Origin: Poronia punctata
Taxonomy: Eukaryota; Ascomycota; Sordariomycetes; Xylariales; Xylariaceae
Direction of reading: 5' to 3'
DNA: 64,000 nt
Assembly: GCA_022579005.1 (NCBI GenBank)
Contig: MU401465.1
Span: 196,012 to 260,011 of the forward strand
Below the pieces are notes generated by a model. That model was not told the DNA's origin. It made no database searches and saw only the letters and a program-made list of their open reading frames with translations. The translations under genes were made by a program, and so were the position numbers. Positions 48,272 through 60,395 of the stretch are shown here, one piece after another. How positions within the stretch are numbered: the first letter of the stretch is position 1; every line of letters begins with the position of its first letter.

Positions 48272-49564
48272 ATGAGCCACTACGGATCACCCTATTCGGG
48301 CACTCCCCTGCGAGGAGGAGGAGCTGACCCTTACTACAACTACGACAACGTGAATAGCCCCTCGCCCACGCCATCGCCTCATCACTACCCATTCTACCCA
48401 GCAAAGACGCCGCAGCGATCCGCGACCCGAAATCACAACCGCGGCGCCAGCACCGGCTTCGGCGAGTTCATACCCCGCCCGACGACCGCTTTCTCTCCGC
48501 GATACAAGAGCACCGGTGAATACGCCACTGGCCCAAGCCCGCAGCAAGTGAGTTCGCGAAAGCGTAGTTTTTCCAAGGGAACAAAGCATCAGCACTATGA
48601 AGATAGCTACATCCCTCTTCCGCCCGGACGAGAGCGTCGCAGGTCGTTTTCCGTCTATCGGGCCTCTTATGGGGACTCCGACGAGGACGAAGTCATCGAA
48701 GCCGGGAACGGGTACACCTATGTATTGCGGCCACAGTGGAAGAGTTCCAGACACAAGAATCACTATGACTATTATACCCACCGTCCGGAGCATCGCACTG
48801 ATTACTACTCCTCCAAGCAGGCTATCCCGACGTTTTCTTTCGAGAAAGAGAAGGGCGAGTTCCGCCGATATGAGGAGGCTCCCCCTGCCCGATCCGCTAC
48901 TAGAGTTGGTCATCACGCTCACTCGCGACATACTTCAGCAGCAGCTATCCCTAACATTCAGCGTCCTGCCACGGCCCGACCCACTGTTGCTGCCACGAAG
49001 AAGACGGCCAACCCTCCCAAGGCGACGGAAGCCGACGCCAAAAAACACCGGATCCCTGCCGGCTACTCGCTGAAGAACTGGGACCCGACGGAGGAGCCCA
49101 TCATGTTGCTAGGTAGTGTGTTCGATGCCAATTCCCTGGGGAAGTGGATCTATGACTGGACCGTCTACCACCATGGACCGTCAACCCCCATCTCAGACAT
49201 GGCTGGCGAGATGTGGTTGCTTCTGATCCAACTGTCGGGCAAGATAAAACGTTCCGAGGAGATTGTCCCCCAGGTCAGGACCCAGGAGAACCGCGAAATG
49301 ATTGAGGACTTCATCGCGTCGGGCGAGCGCCTGACAGACAAACTCCGGTCTCTACTCAAGCGGTGCGAGGCCCCCATGCTCAAGGCCAGTAAGAAGCGCG
49401 AGGCTGCCCAGCTCGGCAAGAACTCTGGTATTGAGTTTGTCGAGACTCTGTTTGGCCGCGAGCGAGAACTTGAGAAGACGGAACGCTTCATGCAGCAGGT
49501 TCGTCTTTGGAATCTCCGATTTGATGCCAATTGTGAGGAGATCTTGAAGAAGCCAACCAAATAA
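48272..49564 (+). CDS. Conserved fungal protein of the 'vegetative cell wall protein gp1' annotation family, 430 aa
   Basis: A single exon. The first ~260 residues are disordered and rich in Tyr, His, Pro, Ser and Arg (YGSPYSGTP, KRSFSKGTKHQHYEDSYIPL, RRRSFSVYRASYGDSDEDEV). The C-terminal ~170 residues are highly conserved in Sordariomycetes: IPAGYSLKNWDPTEEPIMLL, then GSVFDANSLGKWIYDWTVYHHG and MAGEMWLLLIQLSGKIKR, ending in helices with FGRERELEKTERFMQQVRLW and RFDANCEEIL. This block is what databases often label vegetative cell wall protein gp1. The label seems wrong: there is no signal peptide or extensin-like domain, and the protein should be cytosolic or nuclear. Function unknown. It stands alone between two gene-poor regions, and its ATG follows a 5' region rich in short upstream frames. 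Confidence 0.9.
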   Translation: MSHYGSPYSGTPLRGGGADPYYNYDNVNSPSPTPSPHHYPFYPAKTPQRSATRNHNRGASTGFGEFIPRPTTAFSPRYKSTGEYATGPSPQQVSSRKRSFSKGTKHQHYEDSYIPLPPGRERRRSFSVYRASYGDSDEDEVIEAGNGYTYVLRPQWKSSRHKNHYDYYTHRPEHRTDYYSSKQAIPTFSFEKEKGEFRRYEEAPPARSATRVGHHAHSRHTSAAAIPNIQRPATARPTVAATKKTANPPKATEADAKKHRIPAGYSLKNWDPTEEPIMLLGSVFDANSLGKWIYDWTVYHHGPSTPISDMAGEMWLLLIQLSGKIKRSEEIVPQVRTQENREMIEDFIASGERLTDKLRSLLKRCEAPMLKASKKREAAQLGKNSGIEFVETLFGRERELEKTERFMQQVRLWNLRFDANCEEILKKPTK

Positions 49565-52305
49565 AGCCTGCCGCTTTGGATGGATAGCTACCGCTCCTGG
49601 ATGGACTCCGTGGTTCCCTTGGTTAACCCGTTGGATGCTCGTCATTTGATTTTCCGCGGATTGCCCAGGGATTTTTCCAGGATCATTCGACATCCCTTCT
49701 CATATCACCTTACACACTTAACACTACCCCATAAAACACACTCACAACAGAGATGGCATTTGTCGTCGTGTATCACTACTTGGCCCGGACATTGGGCTCC
49801 ATCCGTCGGATCTCCCAGCTTTTGGAATTTCCTACTTATTATTATTGTCATATTACTCAAGCCTCAGGGCGGTTTTTGCATCGGGGGGGGAAAGAGGGGC
49901 TTTTCGGTACAATTTTTTCTGTCTGAGCTGTTTTCGCCTTTTTTGAGATACCCCAGGTTGGAGACGGAGAGAGACAGGAAGAGGAGTCGGTGCGGTGCTG
50001 GGACGCTCCTTTCCCTGCCACATCATTCACATCATGATTTACATTTATCGCGCCGCGCAAGCACAGCAGGCAGGGAACACGAACCGCACTCAGCAGCCCG
50101 AACAGCGCCGGGCATATTCGGAACACAGGAAGATAAAAGTTGGGAATTGGAGGAATTTCTCGATTCTTTCAATATCGCTTTGGAATTTGGTTTTAGACAT
50201 TGGTCGGCACTTCTGTTTTGAGCCTCGCGAGGGTGCTTCTGCAGGAGACTCGGCAAGAAAAAGAAGGTCTAATGGGAATATTTGGAGGATACCGTTGTGA
50301 TCAATAACTACGATACCAGACGCATACAAGCTGGGTTATTGGTTTCGGCGCAGGATACTTTTCTTTTGTCATTTTCTGCTTTTTTATCTTTTTTGGAGTT
50401 AACATCGCTTTATAGACCACCAGGGAGGGAGCGGGTTGAAGCTGGCCGGACTTTCGTGACGGGTTTTGTCTACACTGGCTGGCTGGATTGGATATACCCC
50501 TTTTTCTTTTTACTCGATTGTAGTGGTAGATGCTATTTACTTGATATTTAAAACGATCTTTACTACCGACTGATGTGCCACTTTGCCTTTGAACATGATG
50601 TTTGATATTTCGTGACTTGGACCATTTTGCTAGCGTCCGTAGTCGTCGACGTCGAAAGGTGATGTGAGGAGGAATACTTGTTTACAGTATTGATTACCTT
50701 TGGTTAGGTTAGGGTTTAGATCACCTGTCAAGCTAGTTTGTGTCATGCATGATTGCATTTACAGTCAAGCTTTGTGTGTCATGTTGGCGACTTGTCCATG
50801 AGCGATGCCCTATTCTGTATTCATGCAAGCTTCCCGTCCGCCGGTGCTCTCTGCAGGCTGCGGACCGCGTGGGTAGGTACCTGTAACCTACCTCGTGCGC
50901 CAAGGAAAAGATGTTACGCTGCATACGGAGCACACAGGCCATCCATCATCCTATGACATAAGTTCAAGTTCTGGGCTATCTAGAGCGAGCCTTTGATCGT
51001 TTAGGGTATCGTCTTTTCTGCGTGCACTTAATAATATGCACACAAACTTGGTAAGCTAGACGGACTGTAATATTAGGTAATCTTCTGCATCGTATGTATC
51101 TGGTTAGATGGCTTCTAATAATGAGGACACATGGTTTCTACGTGTAGATTAAGATATCTCTAGTCTACTAATCCATACTTGTAAGGTGAACTGTTTAAAA
51201 AGTCCATGTTTATCAATCCTTCCGTCGGTCGTATTTGATAAAAAAGGTTTTTTTCCCCCTATCTCTTACTCGTTCGTACCTGTATTTCCCAGCCTCATCA
51301 TTTTACGGGTAATGCTGATTATTTTTTTTGGTTCGAATCCTTGTTGTTGTGTGCGTGATTATCACTCACTCACTCACGCACAGGGCATCTTAATTACACG
51401 CCCCCCTTACCCCCTTACCCCTGCCCCTGGTCCGCGCCGAGATCCTTTCATATTATCCCTTGCAAGGGTTTTAATTTTTCTATCCAAGGTTCGGAAGGAG
51501 ATCCAATAAGGGCGGGAAAAAAATTGAAATTTGAAATTTGCGCCGACGAGGGAGGATCTTCTGGTCCCTTTCCCCTTGTTTGTGTGCGCACACACAATTT
51601 TAAATTTTTTTTTTTTTCATCGGTTCATTTGCCTCTTGATAAATAGGACTACCTACCTATTTTTGTTTGCGCAGTGCTATAATTTTTGTGATAGGTACTA
51701 CAAGATTGAATAAACCGTGTATACTTGTGACATAGAATGCGAGAGGTAGTGTAGGTAAGTTGGGGGGTTGACTACCTACGTGTAGATATCTAACATCTAA
51801 TTCTGTTCAAGTTTAGGTTATTAGGCAGACATTCTACACATACTCGGTAGGTAAGTAGGTAGTCGAGATAGGGCTTTTCGTCTAAATCGCCAAAAACAGC
51901 CAAACAATCTCCCTGCAAGGGCAATGTCATCCCTCCTCCCTCGGGGTAGGCCTTTTGTTTGTTTAAGGGTGTTTGTTTGGCATTTGCAGGGTTTACAAAG
52001 TTAGCGAATCTTTTGTACTCGTAAACAATAATCCTGGCACTGGCACTGGTCCTTGAGGCCTTTTTTCTTCTTGTTGTTCCTGGCGGCGGCCCGTGCTCTG
52101 CTCTGCTCATTCCAACTTTAAAACTCGGAGGCTTGTCTTTTCGCTACAAGGGTTCTTCTTTTCAGCCGCGAAAGGGTAGGATATTCCTTTAGGCTAACCT
52201 AGGTTAGTCGTAGTCGTAGTCGTAGTCGCTGTCGCGTCTCACAGCATGATATTGTCAGGCTCCAGGCGCTTTTATTTTCAACGTTGCGTCTACCTAACAT
52301 AGAAG

Positions 52306-52336
<31 letters not shown>

Positions 52337-53901
52337 ACACAAACACCATGTCACGCCATCTCAGCTTGCCTTCTTTTTCATTTATTTATTGTCGGGTTCC
52401 ATATAATATTAAATACAGTAATGGGCTCCAGAAACAAATAATTACGGAGAAGACAGACAGACCCTTGTTACAGCTGTGGTATTACGTAGATGAGCATTAC
52501 GAAGCGGGCCGGTCTAATGATCGGCGCAAACCTTGTCCATGAAACAGTGTATACAAGGACGCGGCTCATCATACGAGTCCGGTTTTTTTTACTCTTGTGG
52601 GTTCGAGCTACCTACCTAACCTACGTGCCTACCTCTCGGTATCGAGTTTTTGTATATTTACGAGCACGAGCTACACCCGTTAGTATATACGAGTAGATAC
52701 ACGGTCGCCGGTAGGTCTAGGTAATATTCATTCTTCTTTTGTATTACCGTTTGCCCACTTTAAAAGGGGCGGTTCTTTCATCTTCATACTCGTGTTGTTG
52801 TTGTTTTTGTTGTATTACCATACTGTGCTGTGCAATTGTGGCTAGTGAGGTAGGTAGAGGGGGGGGAAAGGACTCAGGAGAGTAGGTACAAGTAAGCAGA
52901 GAAAAAGAATCTTCATATTGATAAAAAATTTAAAATGAGTATGACCCGGAAAAGGGTGTGTATAGATTAGACCAGGGGGGAATAAAAAAGCAAAAAGTCA
53001 CGGCTAGGTATACTACCTTCTTAACCTACATCCTCAAGGAGTCAAGGGAATGCGCAACTCCGGTTACAATTTTTTGGGGGGTTGTTTTTCCTTTTCTTGA
53101 GATGGTGTCATGGCCGCTCTTATTACTCATACCTAGCCAGCCAGCCGGCGAGAGAAAATAACAAACTACTTGTACCTAGATAGAATGCGGCATGCCAGGG
53201 CAGTCAATACCTACATACTTGCCTCTAACCTAACTAACCTACAATATTAGGGGCCAGCGCGTAAAGGAGCAAAAAAAAAAAAAAGAGAAACTTCAATCTA
53301 GTCTAGGTACTTTAACCAAGAGACATAACAAAGTAGATGGGTGGAATTAAACCAAGACATCAATGAGACAATCTCCAATTGCCGTGTGTACAGCATAAAG
53401 TTGGGTGTTGACGGTTGGGCCACCCCCCTCTCTCTTTTTCCTTGTTTCTTGTTCCTATAAGGATTGTGTGTAATACGCGACAGGGGGGGGGAACACCATT
53501 CTTGATTATCACAGTAACATTTCCCACCGGGCGATGTTGATGTTTGATCTCAGAGTTCTAGTGAGTCATGCCCGGACAAAAGAGCCGAGGATTTTACGAG
53601 TAGTAGGTAACAAGGGAAGTACCTAACCTAAACCGTTACACTGGTACAGGTCAGTCAGTCAGTCAGGCTGTGTAGTACTCGTAGTTACAATTGTTTTATT
53701 CTTTCTTTCTTTAGGCATTCCTGTCATATCACACAACATCCTTTGTTAAAGGTAGGTAAGTAAGTAAGTAGGATACCTAAGGTAGGCAGGACATGCCGTG
53801 CGTTTGTTTGGTTCGCAGCAGCGCCTGTATCACCAATCAATCAACTCGAGGCCATACCTACCGTACTAGGAAAATATGGCTGCAAAGAATTGTTCTTTTT
53901 T
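49565..53901. other. 4.3-kb gene-poor region
   Basis: The first part is presumably the 3' UTR of the 430-aa gene; the 213-codon frame at 49580-50221 has no domain and compositional features of UTR. Further on there are only short frames, an AAC run near 52307-52335 and TAGGTA-type words. Confidence 0.5.
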
Positions 53902-54283
53902 AAAAGAAGCGTTGCCCTGTATAAAAATCGTAGCTTTAAAAAGAAGCGTTCTTTTAGCTAAAAGCGTTGCTAAAAAAGAAGCGTTGCCGACGTTCTAGCT
54001 TCTAATTGGTTAGAATTTAAAGGGTAGGTCCAAACCATAAAAAAAATCAAAAGGTCTGCCCACTCCGCCAGAGGCTCCGCAGGGGGTCGAACCTGCGAAG
54101 CCTCTGACAGAGTAGGCGATCAAACCACTCTACCAGTGACCAGTTGACAAACCTTTACATTTTGCGACCTATATAGTACAGCCCAGGTGCCTTAGAACTA
54201 AGCCTTTTTTAGTCGCCCTTAGTCGCTTTTGGCCGGCAACGCATGTTTTTAGCAACGCTTCTTTTTAGGACAACGCTTCTTTT
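53902..54283. mobile_element. 382-bp inverted-repeat element with repeated AAGAAGCGTTG motif
   Basis: The outer ends AAAAGAAGCGTTGCCCT (53902-53918) and its inverted partner (54267-54283, one mismatch) form terminal inverted repeats. The core AAGCGTT recurs as sub-terminal copies: about four in the left arm (also near 53942, 53961, 53977) and three inverted in the right arm (near 54233, 54251, 54271). The interior holds a tRNA-like pol III unit on the minus strand and no ORF. The layout resembles a MITE-type non-autonomous DNA transposon or a composite repeat. No convincing target-site duplication is seen at the edges, which are set by eye. Confidence 0.5.
54047..54155 (-). ncRNA. tRNA-like pol III unit (tRNA pseudogene or SINE-like)
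   Basis: The minus strand has a box A match TGGTAGAGTGG (54125-54135). A box B match GGTTCGACCCC (54083-54093) follows after 31 nt, inside a short hairpin with GCAGG/CCTGC arms. T-runs follow as terminators (plus A-runs 54049-54052 and 54039-54046). A D-arm-like GGTC-ACTGGTA-GAGT can be drawn, but I find no 7-bp acceptor stem and the anticodon arm does not fold properly. It is therefore not a functional tRNA; it may be transcribed by pol III. Confidence 0.5.
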
Positions 54284-57200
54284 CAAATAAAACCGTTCTC
54301 CAAAAACACATTTTCCCGCTATAGTACGTAGCCTTAGCATAGTACATGCCGCGTGTGATGTGACAGGGCAACAGAGGATATTCATTCTAGTCTGGTAGGG
54401 AAAGAGAAAAAAAAGCAATTGTTTCTGTTACATTACCAAGCCACACGCGCTATAGTCCAACGTCACAAAATTCAAAATAGTAACAAATATGCAGCTTGTT
54501 TGCTAAGCACATGTGAGAGGAGAAGCATAAAATGTAACGGTACGAGATATGCATGTGGATTGGATTGAATTATTCGGGTTCAAACTTCCTATCAATTTCT
54601 TCCCCATTCCCTTTTCCTTTTCCCTTTCTCCCCCTCCTTCCGTTGTTGGAAAGGTTCTCAGTGGGAAAGGTAGCCGATTTGGTTAGTTACCATCATTCCT
54701 ACGAGTACTGCCTGTCAGTACTCTACAATGTGCAGTAGGTAGTCTATACCTACCTATTCCCGTCTTGGCTATATCTTTTGTTCAAGACAAGACAAGAAGA
54801 AATAAGCAACATGGCCAAGCTTTTTTTTTTTTTTTTTTTTTTTTTTTGCATGTGCGTAGATCAAGTTTATAGTATAGTATAGGTACGCCATCCGGAAGGA
54901 TCTATCTAAAAGAACCGCTTTGACATTTTGAACTGCTTCCTTTAGGTTTAGGTTAGTCATGTCCTATAAGCTGACTGACTACTCGTACTAGTTTGCCGTT
55001 GGCTCCCGCTTCTATATTCGGCGGTCCCGTCACGGACTGACGCATGCAGCTAGCTGTTCATTGAGCACGACAGGAAGGAAATCTACTTGAATTCTTTTTC
55101 CTCTTTAGCCAATTAGGCTATTCAAATAAATAATCTTTTTAAAGGTTATGTGCGTCTATCAAGCGGAGGTTTTTATTTATTACCTACTTCTTCTCTCTTT
55201 CTCTCTTGATATTCTAGATATATGGTATAGTATATACCGAAATAAGTGCTTACTTATGCAAGCAAGAAGCGATCTAGAGTCGTGATTAGAATAGGTACCG
55301 GTAAGTTCTCGTTAGCTGCGTGTTTTTCTTATAATTTTCAACCCTGCTACCATTTCACGTTTTCCTATACTACGAGTAATCTAGATACAAAGTAAGTGTG
55401 TAGGTTAGAAATGATAGGATATCCGTTAAACCCAGCCCGAGCTGGCGACAGAAAAATCCAAGAATCAAAAGGGAAAAAGAAGCGTCAGCCCCCATTTCCC
55501 TTTCCCCTCTCTCAACCCGACCGCGACCCCTCTTACCAACCAACCAACCAACCAACCAACCATTTCTTTCCCTTCCCCTCTTTCTGCATAATCACAGCTC
55601 GGCCATTCAGCCAGCCAGCCCATCACACACAGCTTGGTTTTTATTATTATAGGTGAGAATTCTCTGTGTGTGTGTGTGTGGCTTAAAAAAACTCCCTCCA
55701 AAAACGGTTCAAGGTGCGGTAACATCGGTTACTATGATTAAATTATATCCTTTCTTTCTTTCTTCTTCTTTTCGGGCTGCGCCGTGTATTATGTATTAGG
55801 TAAGTAAAAAGGAGGGGTTGGGTGGGTGATTGGGCTATTATAGACGTAGGTAGTGAAGGGAGGGAGGGAAAGAAAACAGGGCCGCAGACATGCAGAAAGA
55901 TCTCATTCCTTCTTCCTCCTATCCCTTCCTTCTTTTTCCCTCGTGGTCGGAAAGAGTCGTTGGATCTAACCTACCTAACCTAGTCCTTGGTCTAGCCCTT
56001 GTGTGTTGCTTACGTTGACTTTATACTCAAGTCAGTTCTTTGCCTTTTAACCTAGCATAGTAATTCCAAGATGCAGGTTAGTTTCTTCCCTTTTTCAACT
56101 TGTATACATATAAGTTGGTGATATCTCTCTTCTCCTGGGTCGGTTGGTTTTGCCAACTGCAACCTGTACTTACCAACATGCATGATTATTGGATCCATGT
56201 TACATAGTAGGTAGTCGAATGTATCTCTCCCGCCCGTGTAATGTACATCCCCCTCCCACTCCTCATTCCCAACAACACCCAACCACTTTATTACTCGTAC
56301 GTGTACATTGGGCAGTGCGATGGGTTAATTATAGGCCGTCAAGTAATCTTGATATGCACGCCTTACGTGATGATTGACAAACGAGCTTCATTTAATTAAA
56401 GTAAATTATATACTTGATCGAAAACATTCCCATCATCATCTTTCAAAAGTGTTTTCTAGCATCGCCCAACCCATTGTTAGGCTCGGTGTAACTGTAACTG
56501 TAACTACAACCTACTCGTATGTAAAGTAGGTACCCAGCCTCATCGCAGTGTTCGTATGGTAGGCAACGAACATAGCCCTTGCTACTAAGCCCCGAGTGCG
56601 GCCGCCCAGGCAGCATAGTCGGTGACGATGTAGGTAAGTAGTTGACCACAGCCTTATTTCTTCGGTCCCGGTCCCGGTCTCGCTTATCTTTCGTGTTGGA
56701 GGCCAATTACGAGTAATTCATCCGCTATAGGTAACCGTTGGGTTTGATTGATTATAGTATGTACGTCATGTGGTTGAGTTGGAGTAAAGATCTATTATCG
56801 CACGCAACCTTGAACTAATCAGGTAACCTACCTTACCTACCTACCCATCTTACACCTACGATAGAAAAAAAGGGGGGCGGGAGGATGGCAGCAAAGTTCC
56901 ACGTGGGTTGTGGATTAGAAAAAGACGATTCGGTCTGGATTCATGTACGTGCTAGATCGAGGTAGTCATCCGTATATCTATTCCCTATGATGATATTGGG
57001 ACAGTTGTCTGACAATGCGTACAACCTACTACTCTGAAGACCGGACACGAATTTAGTATCTATGTCGTAGGACTCTCGCAGGTTTATATACCTCCGTACC
57101 TACCTCCTAGTGAGGGGGGGTAAACAGACTTCTTATTTAGATGGAACCGGCTGTATCAGGTGCATTATCTAATGGTTACAAGACACTGTTGTGAAACCTC

Positions 57201-59217
57201 CCAGTTTTAGCGAGTCGGCAGTATAGGTAGACTTTCCCTCGATTCACGGCCGTGGATTTGTAAGCCCTATCTTCTCGCTTGTTAGCTTCCGGGCAAGCAC
57301 ATAAGGAAAGAAATAGGATGATTATTAAGGTTTGAAGATTTGTTAGGTACCTACGAGTAGGTATGTGATGCGGCGTAACCTGCAAGCGGAATGCGCCCTA
57401 CATATGTGTATTGTGAAACGAATATTGAGCATAAGACTTGGAGGGCACATTAATGGCTTGCTGCCTGAATACGTTTTTTACTATGTCTAGGTGCCTGATC
57501 GACGCAGTAGACACAAATATAATCAATTGAAACGGGTAGGTGCGCGTGTCGTGGTCGTACAATGACATAACCTTACCCCCTACCTTTTCTTGCCTCTTTT
57601 CAGTTCGTGCGGCTCTGGGTGGTGATGTTGGTAGGTAGATCGTCCTGGCACACCTACAGAAGTAGTTATCTATACACCACCGGGCACTTGGAATTCATTC
57701 AGGAGTTAGTCAAAGGTGAGGTCGTTGTTGGCGGGTACGTCGGTGGTTCGTCTGTTACTTCTTCTTCCGGCCTAGATAGGTGCAAGGTCCCGAGTGTTGT
57801 TACCTAAGCACCTACGTAAGGCCGGAGATAGGGCGGGAGCCTGCTTTTTTGTTTGTGTGTTCTTCCTATAATAGTTCTTCTATCAAGCGGGGAGGGGCAG
57901 ATGTTCTTTATGCACAAACAGAAGCAAAAGGGAGCCCCAAACTTCGGGCCGGTCTCAGAGAGTTTGGATGTAGGTATCTCGTTGGGAGATTGCGAGAAAC
58001 TTATTGTTGTTTAAGATTTACCTTTGCGGATTGACCGCATGGAAGCCTTAGCCACCCACAGAATTTCCCTCGAGGTATACGAGTGCGATGTGATGAAAGC
58101 CTCCACCCGGGTATGGCCCGCCGTCTTCGCCGATTTTGCGTGGGACTTGCCTCGGCAAATTCTCGTTGACCACTGCCTTGTCATTACGAGGGTCTCGATC
58201 TGTGCAATTCGGGTATCCTCGCCATTCCGGAATGCGAATCAACATTTCGTGTGTCAAGGAGTAGGAAGGCGAAGTCTAAGAAATGGCAATCAAACCTCTT
58301 GGAAATGGGAGACTAGGAAGTCGCAGGCTTGGTAGAAGGAGGATGATAGGGTGGAGCGCAAAAGGGGAAGGTCTGACCAGGAACTATATAGAAGTGCATG
58401 CATACCTACTATGGGGGTGTACTCATTTTTGGACTAGCCATACTGCTGATATCATTGATGGTTTATATAGCTACGTTGAGGATATAACCAACCAACCTAG
58501 GCCAGCTATTCGGAACATGACCCTCAACGCTCACAACAGTAGCAGATGTTAACGCAATTCTTCCTGCTACCGCGCGTGTGTTTGGAAAAAATGATAGTGA
58601 AAACAATAAATACATCTAGGGACCGCGACACGCCATGAAACCATCATGTTCATTAGGTACCTCGGCAAATCTTCTGTCACCGTTCGCTGTCTCGTATATG
58701 GCTTCCTAGCGCAAGCCGGGAGTTGCTTGGGGTATGTCGGGCGAGGCCTGGGCAAACGTGGGGCAAGAAGCCGTAGAGATCGTTGTTGGGCACCCGCACG
58801 ACTGCTTTGAAGTGGACATAATGGTGGAGGCGGACGATGACTCCGGCCACATTCTGCCCCCGGCTCTTGCTAGGCCCATACGCCGGCTTATACTCCGATG
58901 CAGGTTCGGGATCGGTACAGACAAGTCGTCCCGGTACTAAGGCCATGTTCATCGCTCAGGATCTAGTTCTCATGTATCGGGCCACGACGCAGCTGGCCGA
59001 CGTCACGCGATGGTCTTTACGGTGTTGCTAGCTTGCTAGCAGATCATCATTACTGCTCCGGAGATATGTAAAGGATAAAGCCTGACAAGACGAATGATTC
59101 GATACTTTAAAGACACGGCGGGCAGCGGAACTTGAACATTAACGTCCACAGCCTTCACGGCCGGGTTTGCCTGGCGATGTCATGATCCCAATTAACAAAC
59201 AGAATCTCAGAAACAAA
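54284..59217. other. 4.9-kb gene-poor region
   Basis: Short frames only. It contains a 27-T run (54821-54847), a CCAA run near 55536-55562, a GT run near 55667-55680 and TAGGTA/TACCTA words. No confident gene. Confidence 0.5.
54821..54847. repeat. Poly-T tract, 27 bp
   Basis: An uninterrupted T homopolymer in intergenic DNA. Confidence 0.98.
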
Positions 59218-59289
59218 GCCCGCTTGGCTCATCGGTAGAGCGCCTCACTAGTAATGAGGAGGTAACTGGTTCGACTCCAGTAGTGGGCA
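59218..59289 (+). tRNA. tRNA-Thr (anticodon AGT)
   Basis: 72 nt with a complete cloverleaf: acceptor GCCCGCT/AGTGGGC (one G-T pair), D-arm GCTC-ATCGGTA-GAGC, anticodon arm CCTCA-CTAGTAA-TGAGG, variable AGGTA, T-arm ACTGG-TTCGACT-CCAGT and discriminator A. Anticodon AGT (wobble A read as inosine) decodes Thr. No intron. A T-rich terminator follows at about 59292-59301. Confidence 0.97.
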
Positions 59290-60395
59290 AAGATTTCTTT
59301 TTGGACATTTGTAAGTATCCCACGACATTCTAATCCTGATCACGTCATCTATATCTTTTTTTAAGTAACATGTTTACTTGCAAAGTACAGCTGATTTTCG
59401 GTCGTTGTTTGGTTCTAGAGCCGATAGGACATGTTGGTATTCTCGTAGACTTTCCTCACAAAAATGCCTTTTCTAGTTGCTATTCCTCTTATATGCAATA
59501 TTACGGCTTACTAAATACAATATTCCTAAAGAGGCTAACTATAAACTTAAATGCACCCTCGCAACTAAACATCTTTCTTTATGTTGTGAGATAACTTTCT
59601 TGTGAAGGAAACCCTATCTCAAAACATGACGAATACGAGTGTATGTTATCTAGCTCTTTGATCAAGGCGGGAAAAACAGTCGCGATGATGGCAATGGTAA
59701 CGTTTCGCCTGCTATACGAGTAAAGACGAGACTGGGACGTGCTTGCCGAGAACAGAGCTACCGTGGTTCGTGGAGAATCAAGTAGAAGGGTTACTTGGGT
59801 GTCTATCATACCTTCCCCAAGAATAAGCTTATTCATCGCCATTACGATGAGAAGATGAATTTGCGACTCAAGTCTCCTCTGGCTGGCGCCAGCCCTACGT
59901 TATATACCGCGCAGATCATATCAATTAACGCCCCTTACATCTATCCCGACGACGGAAGATGACGGCTCTGACATACAACGGCTAAAGTGCGCCCAGGACT
60001 TGAAAGACGTATGTCCATCCCCTGGCACGGGAAGGATGCCATAACATGGTTCTCGGCTTACCGCAATACTACCTGTCGAGTACAGAAATAGGTATGTGAT
60101 GCCTATGTGGAGTTGGGATCGCCCGGCTTCTGGCCGCATGAGGGAGGTCGATAGGATGGCCGAGAGAGCTGAGCATAGCAACTTTCTCACATCGCAGCGA
60201 CTTACCATAGGATCGAACGGCCGACGACGACGGCTACTCCTTGGATGGAGTCATGGTATATATAATCGTATACCCGATTTATTGCTCTTCCACGACGGAT
60301 CCCTCGCCACGTTCTACTCGGCTTGACGTCTTGTTCCATGCAAGATAATCTATTCATATACACGATTCATATTGGCCGGAGCAACTTCTTCCAGG
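59290..60395. other. Intergenic, includes GH5 promoter
   Basis: No gene supported; the minus-strand frames at 59579-60208 have no domain. A TATA-like tatatataa lies at 60257-60265, about 130 bp before the GH5 start. Confidence 0.55.
60257..60265 (+). promoter_or_regulatory. TATA box candidate for the GH5 gene
   Basis: The element tatatataa is about 131 bp upstream of the ATG at 60396. Assigned by sequence and position only. Confidence 0.5.

Noticed and set aside
49580..50221. 213-codon frame directly after the gp1-type gene
   Set aside because: Overlaps several frames on both strands, has no domain and lies where the 3' UTR should be.
54047..54155. Functional tRNA-Asp (GTC) call
   Set aside because: A GTC triplet is present, but there is no acceptor stem, the anticodon stem does not form and the T-loop is 8 nt.
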